From Anaerolineaceae bacterium (GTDB lineage: Bacteria > Chloroflexota > Anaerolineae > Aggregatilineales > Phototrophicaceae): 64,000 nucleotides of DNA. The number at the start of each line of letters is the position of its first letter. Positions within the stretch are counted from its first letter, which is position 1. Shown piece after piece: positions 8,480 to 17,071 of this stretch. The DNA is taken from NCBI GenBank assembly GCA_020634135.1, contig JACKCG010000008.1, positions 62,001 to 126,000 on the forward strand. The letters are read 5' to 3'. The notes under the pieces were generated by a model. The model made no database searches and was not told the origin of the DNA. It saw nothing but the letters and a program-made list of their open reading frames with translations. The position numbers and the translations under genes are program-made.

Positions 8480-8647
8480 GCCACGCTCCTTTTTTCATTC
8501 TCAATCGTATGCTGAATCCCGCAGTCCACGTAGTGACAGATGGCGAATCCCGGGTAGTAGCTTTGGCACTTCTGGCAGGCCAGTTGAATCAAAAGGGGCG
8601 CAGTCGGCGCGCCCCTGTCGTTATACTCAATTCGCTGGTGATGCCGC

Positions 8648-10522
8648 CTACTTGCGGCGTGTCATCAGGAAAACCGCGGCCCCGACCAATCCCAGCGCTA
8701 TCAGCAGCAGGGGGCGTGTCGCGCTCAAGGGCGAAATCCCGGTAGATGGCAGTTGGGTTACACTGGGCGGGAAGGTCGGCAGCGCCTGCCCGGAACCACT
8801 CGTACTGCCCGTACCACCGCCGCCACCACCAGGTGGGGGAGGAACGGGTGTCATCGTCGGAATGACGTTTACGATCTCCAGCGGCGTCAGCAGGCTGTTG
8901 CTGGGATAATACGTCCAGATATCCAGACCTTTCATATCGCCAAATGCGCCGGTGCATTGTACACCGGTGTGGCCGCCGGTAACATCGCCATACGCCCGCT
9001 GATTGGTCGTGGAGTCAAACCCGTTGAGCAGATCGCTGTTCGCCACTGCGGGCGGGAGATTCCCGCACAGGATCGTATTGGGAACAGCGCCGCCGACGAT
9101 ATTTCCAGCCAGGGTTCGATAGCTGCGGTCATCGTAGAATGCTGAGGAGCAACCGCCGGTCAGGGGCGGGCAGGTGCCGCCTGGCGGGTTGATGAGAGTC
9201 AGACTCGGCCCGCCGTTAATGCTGTTTTCGGCGTCCAGCATGGGGAAGTGATATTCACCGGAACGCACGTTGAGGCGTACTGAATAGAGACCAACCGGGA
9301 AGGCGGTTCCTTCATTATCCAGGCCATCCCAGTTCACAACATTTGTGCCTGCAACGGAATTCCCGCGCAACACCCGGTTCGTGAGGGTGGTAGGAGAAAA
9401 ATCCACGCCATCCTGACTGATAATCAATTCATACGAACCGTCCACCGTACTGTCAAATTCGAAGTCACCACCGGCACTCACCAGGCTGATAATGCCGACG
9501 ATGCTCCCGTTGAACGCGAAGTTGCTGATGAGGGGAGGTGTCGGATTCACCGGGATACCCAGTGCCGTTTTGGTGACGGCCTGCGGCGGGGCAAAAAACA
9601 TCGGGTAGGTAGGCCGATCCATGCCCACACCGCCATCGAGCGACGCCAGCGTGTTTGATGGACTGAGCACATCATGATACAGCGGCGTTACCCCATCGCT
9701 ATCCAGGAAGCCCCGCTGGCTGCTATACATGACGAAAGCAAAAGGATCAAACCCTTCGGTGTCGGTCTGGTAGACAAAGCCATCGTTGGTGAGTGTATAA
9801 AGGGTTGAATAGACTGGTCGCCCGTTAGTGCCGGTCCGCATCCCCAAATAATAGGTGTATACCCGCCCGGTAATATCTGCCGCACTGTTGAGCGCGGCAC
9901 GAACCGTCACATCCCAGGCAGCAACCGAGGTTGTCTGGGTCGCATTGAAGTTGTTGGGGTTCGTCAGGGCAATATCGCCCGATTGGTTATCCCCCGTATT
10001 ATAGGGTGCCTCGCCCGACGGCCCGTGGAAAACAATCCCATAAATGCCTGTTGCCGGGGCCTGGAATGTGCATGGCTCATATCCATTGACTACACCGCCG
10101 CCCGGCACAGTATCCGGCCCGGCCAGTTCCTGGGCACGACTGCTGATGACCCCTTGATTGGGCAAACCGCTGGCCGTGCGCTGAGTCTGGCAATCATAGG
10201 TGGGAGCGCCAACGGTTTCAGTGCCAATTGCGCCGGTAATCGCACCTGGGTTGTAAACGAAGATGTTGCCATTATTGACGCCCACAGCAGTGGACCCCAT
10301 CAACAGGAATTCACCTGCGTTGAGGTAAGCGTACAGAATAATCCGATAGCGGATAATATCCCCAGGGCCATACGAACTGGTCGTATATTGCAGATTCGCC
10401 CGTGCCGCGCCAACGGGTGACGGGTCAGGAAATAAATTGCGGCTGCCGTCGGCCAGAACAACCTGTGCCGACAATGATGAAACAACCAACAGCACAACAA
10501 TAATCGCGAGCACACGTCTCAT
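8648..10522 (-). CDS. secreted surface protein with LPXTG-like sorting signal
   Basis: A 624-residue exported protein. The N-terminus (MRRVLAIIVVLLVV, ending near AQVVLA) is a clear signal peptide. The long middle is rich in Gly, Asn, Thr and Tyr and resembles bacterial surface proteins without a named domain that I recognise. After a Pro/Gly/Ser linker the C-terminus has LPSTG, a hydrophobic helix (LLLIALGLVGAAVFLM) and TRRK, the layout of a sortase substrate. ATG 10522 has AAGGA at 9-nt spacing; the upstream GTG at 10558 would place residues before the signal peptide. No sortase is in the window. Stand-alone gene, followed by the DUF385 gene. Confidence 0.8.
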   Translation of the reverse strand: MRRVLAIIVVLLVVSSLSAQVVLADGSRNLFPDPSPVGAARANLQYTTSSYGPGDIIRYRIILYAYLNAGEFLLMGSTAVGVNNGNIFVYNPGAITGAIGTETVGAPTYDCQTQRTASGLPNQGVISSRAQELAGPDTVPGGGVVNGYEPCTFQAPATGIYGIVFHGPSGEAPYNTGDNQSGDIALTNPNNFNATQTTSVAAWDVTVRAALNSAADITGRVYTYYLGMRTGTNGRPVYSTLYTLTNDGFVYQTDTEGFDPFAFVMYSSQRGFLDSDGVTPLYHDVLSPSNTLASLDGGVGMDRPTYPMFFAPPQAVTKTALGIPVNPTPPLISNFAFNGSIVGIISLVSAGGDFEFDSTVDGSYELIISQDGVDFSPTTLTNRVLRGNSVAGTNVVNWDGLDNEGTAFPVGLYSVRLNVRSGEYHFPMLDAENSINGGPSLTLINPPGGTCPPLTGGCSSAFYDDRSYRTLAGNIVGGAVPNTILCGNLPPAVANSDLLNGFDSTTNQRAYGDVTGGHTGVQCTGAFGDMKGLDIWTYYPSNSLLTPLEIVNVIPTMTPVPPPPGGGGGGTGSTSGSGQALPTFPPSVTQLPSTGISPLSATRPLLLIALGLVGAAVFLMTRRK

Positions 10523-10730
10523 AAAACCCAATCCTTCTGGCGCATGTTTCAACCCCACCCAACCATTTACGCAATCACATAATTACGATAATTACTCACA
10601 CTAAGTATAGCAAATAACGACGCAGAAACAAACCTACGCCCCGATATTATAGACACTGTAATTATTCCAACAAAAAACAAACTAAAAAAGGGGAAAGAAG
10701 AGAGAAAAGAGTCACCAGAAATACGCAAAC

Positions 10731-10748
10731 AAGGGGCCGAGGCCCCCT
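10731..10748 (-). terminator. hairpin after acyl-CoA dehydrogenase
   Basis: AAGGGGCC-GA-GGCCCCCT forms a strong stem 35 bp past the dehydrogenase stop. On the minus strand it is followed by TTGTTTG, a weak T-tract. A similar sequence is at 46146-46171, so it may also belong to a repeat family. Confidence 0.5.
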
Positions 10749-10782
10749 GTCTGGACATGCAAAATATACTTTTGCAAGGCGT

Positions 10783-11946
10783 TTAACGGAATAACTCGCG
10801 GACGATAATATTACGCTGAATTTCGCTGGTGCCTTCGTAAATCTGGAAGATTTTCACATCGCGCAGCAGTTTTTCTACGGGGTACTCTTTCATGTAACCA
10901 TAGCCACCGAGCACCTGCACAGCGTCCACCGCCGCTTTGGTCGCCATATCCGCCGCGAAGGCTTTCGCATAGGCCGGGACTTTGGGGTTGGCGATGCCGT
11001 TATCCACCTGCCAGGCAGCCTGCCAGACCAGCAACCGTGACGCTTCGTAGTTGATTGCCATATCCGCGATTTTGTGGCCGATAGCCTGGTGCTGGTAGAT
11101 CGGCACACCGAAAGCCAGCCGCTCTTTGGCATATTTGACCGATTCATCGAGCGCCCGCCGCTGCAAACCGACTGCCGCTGCCGCCACGCCGGGGCGACTG
11201 TGGTCGAATACAGCCATCGCCAGATAAAAGCCGCGTCCGACTTCCCCAATCACGTTTTCCGCCGGGACTTCAACATCTTCCAGGATTATTTCAGCGGTGT
11301 CGGATGCTCGCTGGCCGATCTTATCGAACTTTTTACCCACCTTAACACCCGGTGCGTCGCGGTCAACCACAAAACAGGTCATGCCGCGATGCCCGGCGCT
11401 GGGGTCAGTCTTAGCGAAAATCGTGAAAAAATGGGCATGGCTGGCATTGGTGATAAAGGTCTTGGAGCCGTTGATAATATATGAACCATTTCTCTTATCC
11501 GCCCGCGTTTCGATGCCCACCACGTTCGACCCGGCAGCCGCTTCGGTCACACCGTAGGAGACGAACTGGGCTTGATCCATCAGCCGTTCGCCCAGCCAGT
11601 ATGCTTTCTGTTTTTCGTTCCCGGCCAGGATGATCGGCAGCGCCCCCAGGCCATTGGTGGTGATGCTGGTGCCAATGCCGGTACAGCCATAGCCGAACTC
11701 TTCCGCGACCAGGCATTCTTCAAAGGATGTCGCGCCCACACCGCCATAGGCTTCCGGGATATTCATGTTGGTGATACCCAGTTCAAGGGCTTTCTGGAAA
11801 ATTTCCTCAGGGAATGTGGCGTGTTCGTCATACTCGGCGGCGACGGGCATAATCTCATTGGCGGTGAATTCCCGTGCCATCTTCTGGAGCATCTGCTGTT
11901 CGTCGGTGAGCATGAATGACACGCTGCCTGCATTCGTGGGGGTCAT
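10783..11946 (-). CDS. acyl-CoA dehydrogenase
   Basis: A 387-residue FAD enzyme that oxidises acyl-CoA to 2-enoyl-CoA in fatty-acid or branched-chain breakdown. Family marks are seen in order: LTDEQQMLQKMAREF, the FAD-side YGVTEAAAGSNV, SKTFITNASHAHFF, the RPGVAAAAVGLQ region, the ALxxQVLGGYGYMKEYPVEK signature and the catalytic-site segment IYEGTSEIQRNII. Four in-frame ATGs cluster at the start (11970, 11961, 11955, 11946); GGAG sits 9 nt before 11946, which I prefer. No beta-oxidation partner is adjacent, so the chain length preferred is unknown. Confidence 0.92.
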   Translation of the reverse strand: MTPTNAGSVSFMLTDEQQMLQKMAREFTANEIMPVAAEYDEHATFPEEIFQKALELGITNMNIPEAYGGVGATSFEECLVAEEFGYGCTGIGTSITTNGLGALPIILAGNEKQKAYWLGERLMDQAQFVSYGVTEAAAGSNVVGIETRADKRNGSYIINGSKTFITNASHAHFFTIFAKTDPSAGHRGMTCFVVDRDAPGVKVGKKFDKIGQRASDTAEIILEDVEVPAENVIGEVGRGFYLAMAVFDHSRPGVAAAAVGLQRRALDESVKYAKERLAFGVPIYQHQAIGHKIADMAINYEASRLLVWQAAWQVDNGIANPKVPAYAKAFAADMATKAAVDAVQVLGGYGYMKEYPVEKLLRDVKIFQIYEGTSEIQRNIIVRELFR

Positions 11947-12147
11947 AATCTTCATCTCCATAAAAACCATAATCTAACGAGCATTCGATTAATTATAACA
12001 TGGGTTTTGCAATCGCCAATGACCCTCATTCTCCCGGTCTTGCGCCAACTGTCCCGAATACGACTTGCCCGAAAACGCAGCACGCTGCATAATACCAGTT
12101 GGGGCAGCGCCGATTGTTTACCCGCCCGCACACACGCAGGAGAGATT

Positions 12148-13065
12148 GTGATTCGTTCGGCTCGTCTTTTTACGCTATTGCTTGCAGTCTTGATATGGAT
12201 ACTAACAGCCTGTGGCGGCCAACCCGGGCCGGCGACGGCGGTCAGCACCGACTCCGGAGTAACCCAGGCAGCGCCGCCGACTGCTGAACTGCCCGCCAAC
12301 GACAGCGGCGTCTTACTGGTGGCCCGTGTCAACGGCCAGGAGATCACCCTGCCGGAATTTCAGCGGGCGCTGGAACGCCGCCAGCAGATGGTGGTGGATG
12401 CGGCCAACCCTGCCGCGCTCCAGGCCGAGGTGCTGGATCAACTGGTTGAGCAGGCCCTGATTGAACAGGCCGCCACGCAGCAGAATATCACGGTCAGCGA
12501 TGAGGAACTCCAGGCGCAGATTCAGGAACACAAGAACCTGGCCGGGAGCGAAACGGCCTGGCAGGATTGGCTGGCGGCCAACCTGTATACCGCCGATGAG
12601 TTCAGCACGACCCTGCGCGAGACGCTCATTGCGAATCTCGTACGCGACAGTGTGATTCAAGGCCTGCTGGGGAACGTCCCTCAGGTTCATGCCCGCCACA
12701 TCCTGGTAGCAACCGAGGCCGAGGCCAATGACCTCCTGGCGCAGTTCCAGGCCGGCGCGGATTTCGCCGGGTTGGCGGCGGCACACTCACTGGATTCCTC
12801 GACCCGTGAAGCCGGGGGGGATCTCGGCTGGTTTTCGCAGGATGGATTGCTGACTCCCCAGTTGGCCGCAGCCGCCTTTGCGCTGCAACCGGGGCAGATC
12901 GCCGGGCCGATTGTGACGTCACTGGGTTATCACATTATTCAGACCCTGGAGATAGCCGAACGGCCTATCGAACCGGACATGCTGGCCTATGTTTCCCAGG
13001 TGCGTTTCGAGAACTGGCTGCAAGCGCAGCGTGAGGGCGCGGTTATCGAAAAATATTGGGGGTGA
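12148..13065 (+). CDS. PpiC-type peptidyl-prolyl isomerase lipoprotein
   Basis: A 305-residue lipoprotein foldase resembling PrsA/SurA. The start is GTG 12148, which has AGGAGA 5 nt upstream and puts a proper lipoprotein signal first: a basic start, a hydrophobic run and the lipobox ILTAC. An N-terminal SurA-like helical part (about 45-165) precedes a rotamase domain (about 175-270) with VHARHILVATEAEA, GGDLGWFSQ and GYHIIQTLE. Proteins of this type help exported proteins fold outside the membrane. It is followed after 4 nt by a tiny membrane protein and two anchored surface proteins, which may be its clients; that is inference. Confidence 0.88.
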   Translation: MIRSARLFTLLLAVLIWILTACGGQPGPATAVSTDSGVTQAAPPTAELPANDSGVLLVARVNGQEITLPEFQRALERRQQMVVDAANPAALQAEVLDQLVEQALIEQAATQQNITVSDEELQAQIQEHKNLAGSETAWQDWLAANLYTADEFSTTLRETLIANLVRDSVIQGLLGNVPQVHARHILVATEAEANDLLAQFQAGADFAGLAAAHSLDSSTREAGGDLGWFSQDGLLTPQLAAAAFALQPGQIAGPIVTSLGYHIIQTLEIAERPIEPDMLAYVSQVRFENWLQAQREGAVIEKYWG

Positions 13066-13069
13066 CAGC

Positions 13070-13180
13070 ATGAAAAAACAAGGGCCATCACGCATCTATA
13101 ATATTGTGAGCGTTATTTTTCTGGCGATGAGCGCCATCTGGATCATCGTGGTCATCGCCCGGCTGCTGGGGCCGGCCTAA
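13070..13180 (+). CDS. 36-residue single-span membrane protein
   Basis: ATG 13070 follows the foldase stop by 4 nt, with GGGGGTGA overlapping that stop as ribosome site. The product has a short basic start, one hydrophobic span (IVSVIFLAMSAIWIIVVIAR) and ends LLGPA. Its sequence closely mirrors the first 35 residues of the next gene (IFNLISLVFL..., TRLAGPP), so it looks like a duplicated anchor segment without the exported domain. Function unknown; a small regulator of the foldase or a leftover of gene duplication are both possible. Confidence 0.65.
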   Translation: MKKQGPSRIYNIVSVIFLAMSAIWIIVVIARLLGPA

Positions 13181-13199
13181 CGAAATACGGGAGCAACTT

Positions 13200-13970
13200 A
13201 TGAAATCAAGCTCGGCGGGTATCTTTAATCTGATCAGTCTTGTTTTCCTGGTGTTGACGCTGGGGGCTGTCTTTATTGTGATTACACGCCTGGCCGGGCC
13301 GCCCGCGCAGGTGCAGGAAGTAGCAGACATTCCCACAATAGCCGCGCTGCCGACACTGACGCCTTCAAATACACCCACCAATACGCAGCCGCCCACATTC
13401 ACCTTTACCCCTACCGATACGCTGACGCCGACCAACACTTATACGGCCTCGCCGCTGCCCACATTGTCCCCCACCATTACCGATACACCGAGCGCAACGT
13501 TCACGCCCAGCAACACACCCACGCCGTCTATCAGCCCGTCCCCAACCCCGACGGCGACCTCTACCGCGCCGACCAATACGCCCGAACCCACGCTCTCGCC
13601 GTTCCTGTTTGAACTGCGGGATAACCAGGTGATTTTTACCGAAAACTTCCAGAATCGGGCGAGTGTAGGTTGTGCCTGGCAGGGGATTGCCGGGCAGGTC
13701 TTTGATGAGAACGGAAGCCCGTTGAATGGGCTGCGCGTGCATGTCTTTGGCGGGGATGTTGACCGCACGGTCACCAGTGGTGATAACACCCTGATCGGGG
13801 CATCCGGCTGGGAAGTGCCGGTGGATAACAAGATCAATGGCAACACCTACCAGGTTGAACTGATGTCGGCGGTAGGCACGATTGTTTCGCAGCGCATCAC
13901 CGTGACTTTCGCGCAGGACTGCTCAAAGAACCTGGCGCTGGTGAACTTCCGGCGGACGCGCCCGAACTGA
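13200..13970 (+). CDS. membrane-anchored Thr/Pro-rich surface protein, domain shared with next gene
   Basis: A 256-residue protein: one N-terminal membrane span (about 10-32), a long Thr/Pro/Ser linker (about 45-135) and a C-terminal globular domain (about 140-256). The domain begins with GCAWQGIAGQVFDENGSPLN and ends with DCSKNLALVNF; its two Cys could form a disulfide outside the cell. The Gly-x-Val-x-Asp-x-x-Gly-x-Pro layout recalls carboxypeptidase-regulatory-like beta-sandwiches. GGGAG precedes ATG 13200. The same domain occurs in the next gene, 4 nt downstream. No enzyme residues stand out; a role as cell-surface binding or structural module is inferred. Confidence 0.7.
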   Translation: MKSSSAGIFNLISLVFLVLTLGAVFIVITRLAGPPAQVQEVADIPTIAALPTLTPSNTPTNTQPPTFTFTPTDTLTPTNTYTASPLPTLSPTITDTPSATFTPSNTPTPSISPSPTPTATSTAPTNTPEPTLSPFLFELRDNQVIFTENFQNRASVGCAWQGIAGQVFDENGSPLNGLRVHVFGGDVDRTVTSGDNTLIGASGWEVPVDNKINGNTYQVELMSAVGTIVSQRITVTFAQDCSKNLALVNFRRTRPN

Positions 13971-13974
13971 TCCG

Positions 13975-14820
13975 ATGAGTGACGAGGCCAATCGCGGCAT
14001 CCGGCGGGTAAGCCGGAAAGACCGCAAAAAAAAGCTGGACAAACGCGGGCCGTTGTTTCCGCCCGGCGCAATTGAGGATGATTTCCCGGAAGCTGCGGCA
14101 GAGCCATCGCCATCCCCGGCGCCGCCCAGTGTGTCGCCACCGGCGGATCGTTTCCCGCCATTGGAGATTGGTGCGGAAGCGACATCAGCCCCTGGCAAAC
14201 CTGCGCCCAGGCCGCGCCGGACACTGCTGCCCAACCTGGTGGCCGCGCTGTTCGCCCTGGCGACAGTGATTCTGCTGGCGTACTATGTCCTCATCGCCAT
14301 TGACCCGTACACACCGCTGAATCCGCTGCCGCCGTTCACGCCCTTCCCGATTATCATCACGACAACGCCGCTGCCGCCTACCGCCACGCTGCCCGCCACC
14401 GCCGGGCCAACTGCCACGTTTACCCCGCTGCCGGCGGAGCAACTGCGCCGTGACGCGCCGTTCCCGTTTCTACTCTCGGAGAGTGGCATTATTTATGTCC
14501 CCAATGCAGGTGAAAAAGGGTGTAACTGGCTGAGTATTGCCGGTTCAGTGACGGATATGGCCGGGCAGCCGGTAGCCGGGCTGGGTGTGCGCGTTCAGGG
14601 TGAGGGGCTGGACGAGACGGTTGGCACAGGTGGCGCATTAAACTACGGGCCAGGCGGCTTTGAGATGCCGTTGGGTGAAGTGCCGCAGGCCGGGGCGTAC
14701 ACGGTGCAGCTCCTGAGTGTGCAGGGGACGCCGCTTTCCGAAGCCTACGCCGTCGCCACCCGCGCAGCCTGCGACCAGAACGTGGCGATTATCAGCTTCG
14801 TGCAGGTGCGGGAGTTTTAG
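13975..14820 (+). CDS. membrane-anchored protein with the paired C-terminal domain
   Basis: A 281-residue paralogue of the preceding gene with a different N-terminus: about 85 charged and Pro-rich cytoplasmic residues (RKDRKKKLDKR), one membrane span (LVAALFALATVILLAYYVL), a short Pro/Thr linker and the same exported domain (GCNWLSIAGSVTDMAGQPVA to CDQNVAIISF). Both Cys and the Gly-Leu-x-Val and Val-Gly-x-Gly positions are conserved with its neighbour. The ATG is 4 nt after the upstream stop, so translation is probably coupled. The cytoplasmic tail could receive an intracellular signal or partner, which the neighbour lacks. Confidence 0.7.
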   Translation: MSDEANRGIRRVSRKDRKKKLDKRGPLFPPGAIEDDFPEAAAEPSPSPAPPSVSPPADRFPPLEIGAEATSAPGKPAPRPRRTLLPNLVAALFALATVILLAYYVLIAIDPYTPLNPLPPFTPFPIIITTTPLPPTATLPATAGPTATFTPLPAEQLRRDAPFPFLLSESGIIYVPNAGEKGCNWLSIAGSVTDMAGQPVAGLGVRVQGEGLDETVGTGGALNYGPGGFEMPLGEVPQAGAYTVQLLSVQGTPLSEAYAVATRAACDQNVAIISFVQVREF

Positions 14821-14851
14821 GCGAGAGGTGTGCTTGTGCTGGAACAGATGT

Positions 14852-15089
14852 CTACCAGTGGCGTTTCATGTATTCGTCAAAATCGGATAGCGGTGCGTCG
14901 AAATCGGCTGACATTCTGACCTGACCACGTGCGCTACCTGCTTTACGTGACCTGACGGCATCCGCTACCGGTACGAGTTGCACAGCCCGGTCATTTTCGT
15001 CCAGTATCAGGACTAACCTTGCCGCCTTGAGCATCATCAATCAGCTTCTTCAGGTGATCCTGTGCATCTTGCAGGGAATACCGCTCCAT
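14852..15089 (-). pseudogene. antitoxin-like gene (DUF2281/Phd type) with a frameshift
   Basis: Starting at ATG 15089, GAGGA lies 6 nt upstream, and the frame encodes MERYSLQDAQDHLKKLIDDA then GGKV, typical of prevent-host-death/DUF2281 antitoxins. At about 15013-15016 a single extra base shifts the frame; the rest continues in another frame as LILDENDRAVQLVPVAD to the characteristic DFDAPLSDFDEYM end and TAG at 14852. Removing one base restores a protein of about 78 residues. No PIN or other toxin gene is adjacent, so it is either a decayed orphan antitoxin or a sequencing error. Confidence 0.75.
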
Positions 15090-15181
15090 CTTCATTCCTC
15101 GCTGGCAGTTTCCCATATTGTACACCGATTTGATTCTGGTGAAATTGGTTATGACTCTGATGAAGTGGTGTTTAGCAGGTA

Positions 15182-15547
15182 TTACGCACCCACACCGAAA
15201 TAATGGTTGAGGATTTTCATCACTTCCGATGACTTAAACGGCTTCAGCAGTACCCGATCCGCGCCGATACGCCGGATATACTCCTCATCCCGCACCCGCG
15301 CCCCGGCGCTGCACATCACCACCGGCATCCCCGGATTTTCACGCTTGATCTGTGTGCAAATATCGCCGCCGGTCATGTCAGGCAGCATGTCATCCAGAAT
15401 TGCCATATCCGGCGCGGCGATTTCCAGCATGAACTGCGCCTCTCGCCCGCAATCTGCCGTCACGACGGTATATCCTCGGTTGGCAAGAATCATCCGAAAG
15501 ATATTCAGAATATCAGCTTCGTCGTCAACTACCAAGACCGTTGGCAT
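15182..15547 (-). CDS. stand-alone response-regulator receiver domain
   Basis: A 121-residue single receiver domain. It has the acidic pair in LVVDDEADI, the phospho-acceptor Asp in MAILDDMLPDMTG, the Ser/Thr position in VVMCSAGA and the Lys in LLKPF, so it should accept phosphate from a histidine kinase. It has no output domain. ATG 15547 starts right at the domain, with AGGTGG upstream. No histidine kinase is in the window, so partner and output are unknown. Confidence 0.9.
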   Translation of the reverse strand: MPTVLVVDDEADILNIFRMILANRGYTVVTADCGREAQFMLEIAAPDMAILDDMLPDMTGGDICTQIKRENPGMPVVMCSAGARVRDEEYIRRIGADRVLLKPFKSSEVMKILNHYFGVGA

Positions 15548-15657
15548 CTCACCACCTGGAATAAGCACAACACAAAGCAAAAGTGTACTACCTTTATTAT
15601 GCCATCTTTGCCTTGATTACTCCATTGAGGTTTATGCATATTTTGTGAAAAATCACG

Positions 15658-16674
15658 TCAGTGCAGGTGGTTACACACACTTTCAGTAAACTGGCTGGTC
15701 GAAAGTGCGCCATCCATGACGACATCAGCGGTGTAATCCCCCTCGCTGAGCGTCGCCCGTACCGCCTCAACGATATGCTGGGCGATTTCCGGCATCTGCC
15801 AGTGATAGCGCAGCAGCATAGCGACACTCAAAATTGCCGCCGTCGGGTTGGCGATGCCCAGCCCGGCAATGGCGGGGACGTTGCCATGTGCCGGTTCAGC
15901 AATTGCCACGCGCTCTCCCAGGCTGAGCGACGGGGCCAGCCCCAGGCCGCCGCCCCAGGCCGCTGCCATATCGGAGAGAATATCGCCATACAGGTTAGGC
16001 GTTAGAATCACATCGAAGCGGGTCGGCTCTTTGACCATCCAGTAAGCCGCCGTATCCACAAAAAACTCGTCGGTGATGATTTCGGGGTAATACGAGGCCA
16101 CTTCCAGCGCGACCCGGCGGAACAAACCATCAGTCTGCTGGAGCACATTGGCCTTGTGGACAATCGTCACCTTCTTACGGCCACCGCGAATCGCCATCTC
16201 GAAGGCCAGACGGCTCACGCGCTCGGTGGCTTCGCGGGTGATGATTTTTTCGGAAATGCCGGTCTGTCCCTCGTCTTCGGTATGTTCGTGGCCGCCATAC
16301 ACGTCTTCCGTATTCTCGCGCACGATCAGGAGGTTAATTCCTTCTCGCGAAGTGGGAATCGGCAGCGACGTGGTTGGCCGCAGATTAGCGAAGGCCTGCA
16401 CAGCGCGGCGGAGATGCAGCGCGGGTGAAATATACCCCTCTACCGGGTAGGGCGGCGTCGTCACGGTCCCAACCAGCACCGCCCCCGCCTGTTTCACCTG
16501 TTCAACGGTATCCGGGTGCATCGAAAGACCGGTACGCTCAAAGTATTCCCAACCGGCTTCAACAGGTTGAATGATAACATCCGGGAGAACCGTGTGCAGC
16601 ACCTCTACTGCCGCTGGAATCACCTCATGACCGATACCATCCCCTTCAATGACACACAGAAGCCGCTGCGCCAT
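15658..16674 (-). CDS. isocitrate/isopropylmalate-type dehydrogenase
   Basis: A 338-residue beta-decarboxylating dehydrogenase acting on 2-hydroxy acids with NAD(P). The start motif EGDGIGHEVIPAAVEVL, the substrate loop LLIVRENTEDVYGG, the catalytic Lys in VTIVHKANVLQ and NLYGDILSDMAAAWGGGLG with metal-binding Asp are all present, as is the AEPAHGNVPAIAG block. RENTEDVYGG is more like NAD-isocitrate or homoisocitrate enzymes than isopropylmalate dehydrogenase, which usually has a shorter RELTGG form, but this cannot settle the substrate. GGAG precedes ATG 16674. Solitary; no leu or TCA genes adjacent. Confidence 0.85.
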   Translation of the reverse strand: MAQRLLCVIEGDGIGHEVIPAAVEVLHTVLPDVIIQPVEAGWEYFERTGLSMHPDTVEQVKQAGAVLVGTVTTPPYPVEGYISPALHLRRAVQAFANLRPTTSLPIPTSREGINLLIVRENTEDVYGGHEHTEDEGQTGISEKIITREATERVSRLAFEMAIRGGRKKVTIVHKANVLQQTDGLFRRVALEVASYYPEIITDEFFVDTAAYWMVKEPTRFDVILTPNLYGDILSDMAAAWGGGLGLAPSLSLGERVAIAEPAHGNVPAIAGLGIANPTAAILSVAMLLRYHWQMPEIAQHIVEAVRATLSEGDYTADVVMDGALSTSQFTESVCNHLH

Positions 16675-17071
16675 GATGTCTCCACTCGCTTTCAATGGTG
16701 TAACCTTCGTTGACGGGTTTAACAAACTGAGCGGAAAAAGTCTTCAAGAGAAAGGTGATTAGTTTTGAGGAAATCTATTTCAACCAACACAACCCATCCG
16801 GCTCTGCCCAGACGGAAAGGTTATTGATCTATTCGAAGTAACGCAGTCGGAGATACAATTGCCAGCAGAACAAAGGCTGAAACCCGCTGCCTGCCCGTTC
16901 AACCACGAAACTTCAACTAGATTAAGCAATATTAACAAATATTCTGGCACATTCTTTGACATTTGTCGAGCAAATGCACCTACACGTATTGTAGAACAAG
17001 TTCATATGAACCCCAACCGTATTTGTACATGATTCACGATGGCCGCTGCCTGGCCGGTCTCGCCAGAGGGG
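16675..17071. other. AT-rich gap with two short palindromes
   Basis: This 397-bp gap is clearly more AT-rich than its surroundings. It contains CATTTG-tcgag-CAAATG (16960-16976) and the 12-bp palindrome GTTCATATGAAC (17000-17011). It should hold the promoter of the minus-strand dehydrogenase. No credible gene is present. Confidence 0.4.

Noticed and set aside
15182..15547. Response regulator as partner of the candidate peptide signal at 24741
   Set aside because: About 9 kb away, on its own, with no histidine kinase; no evidence links the two.
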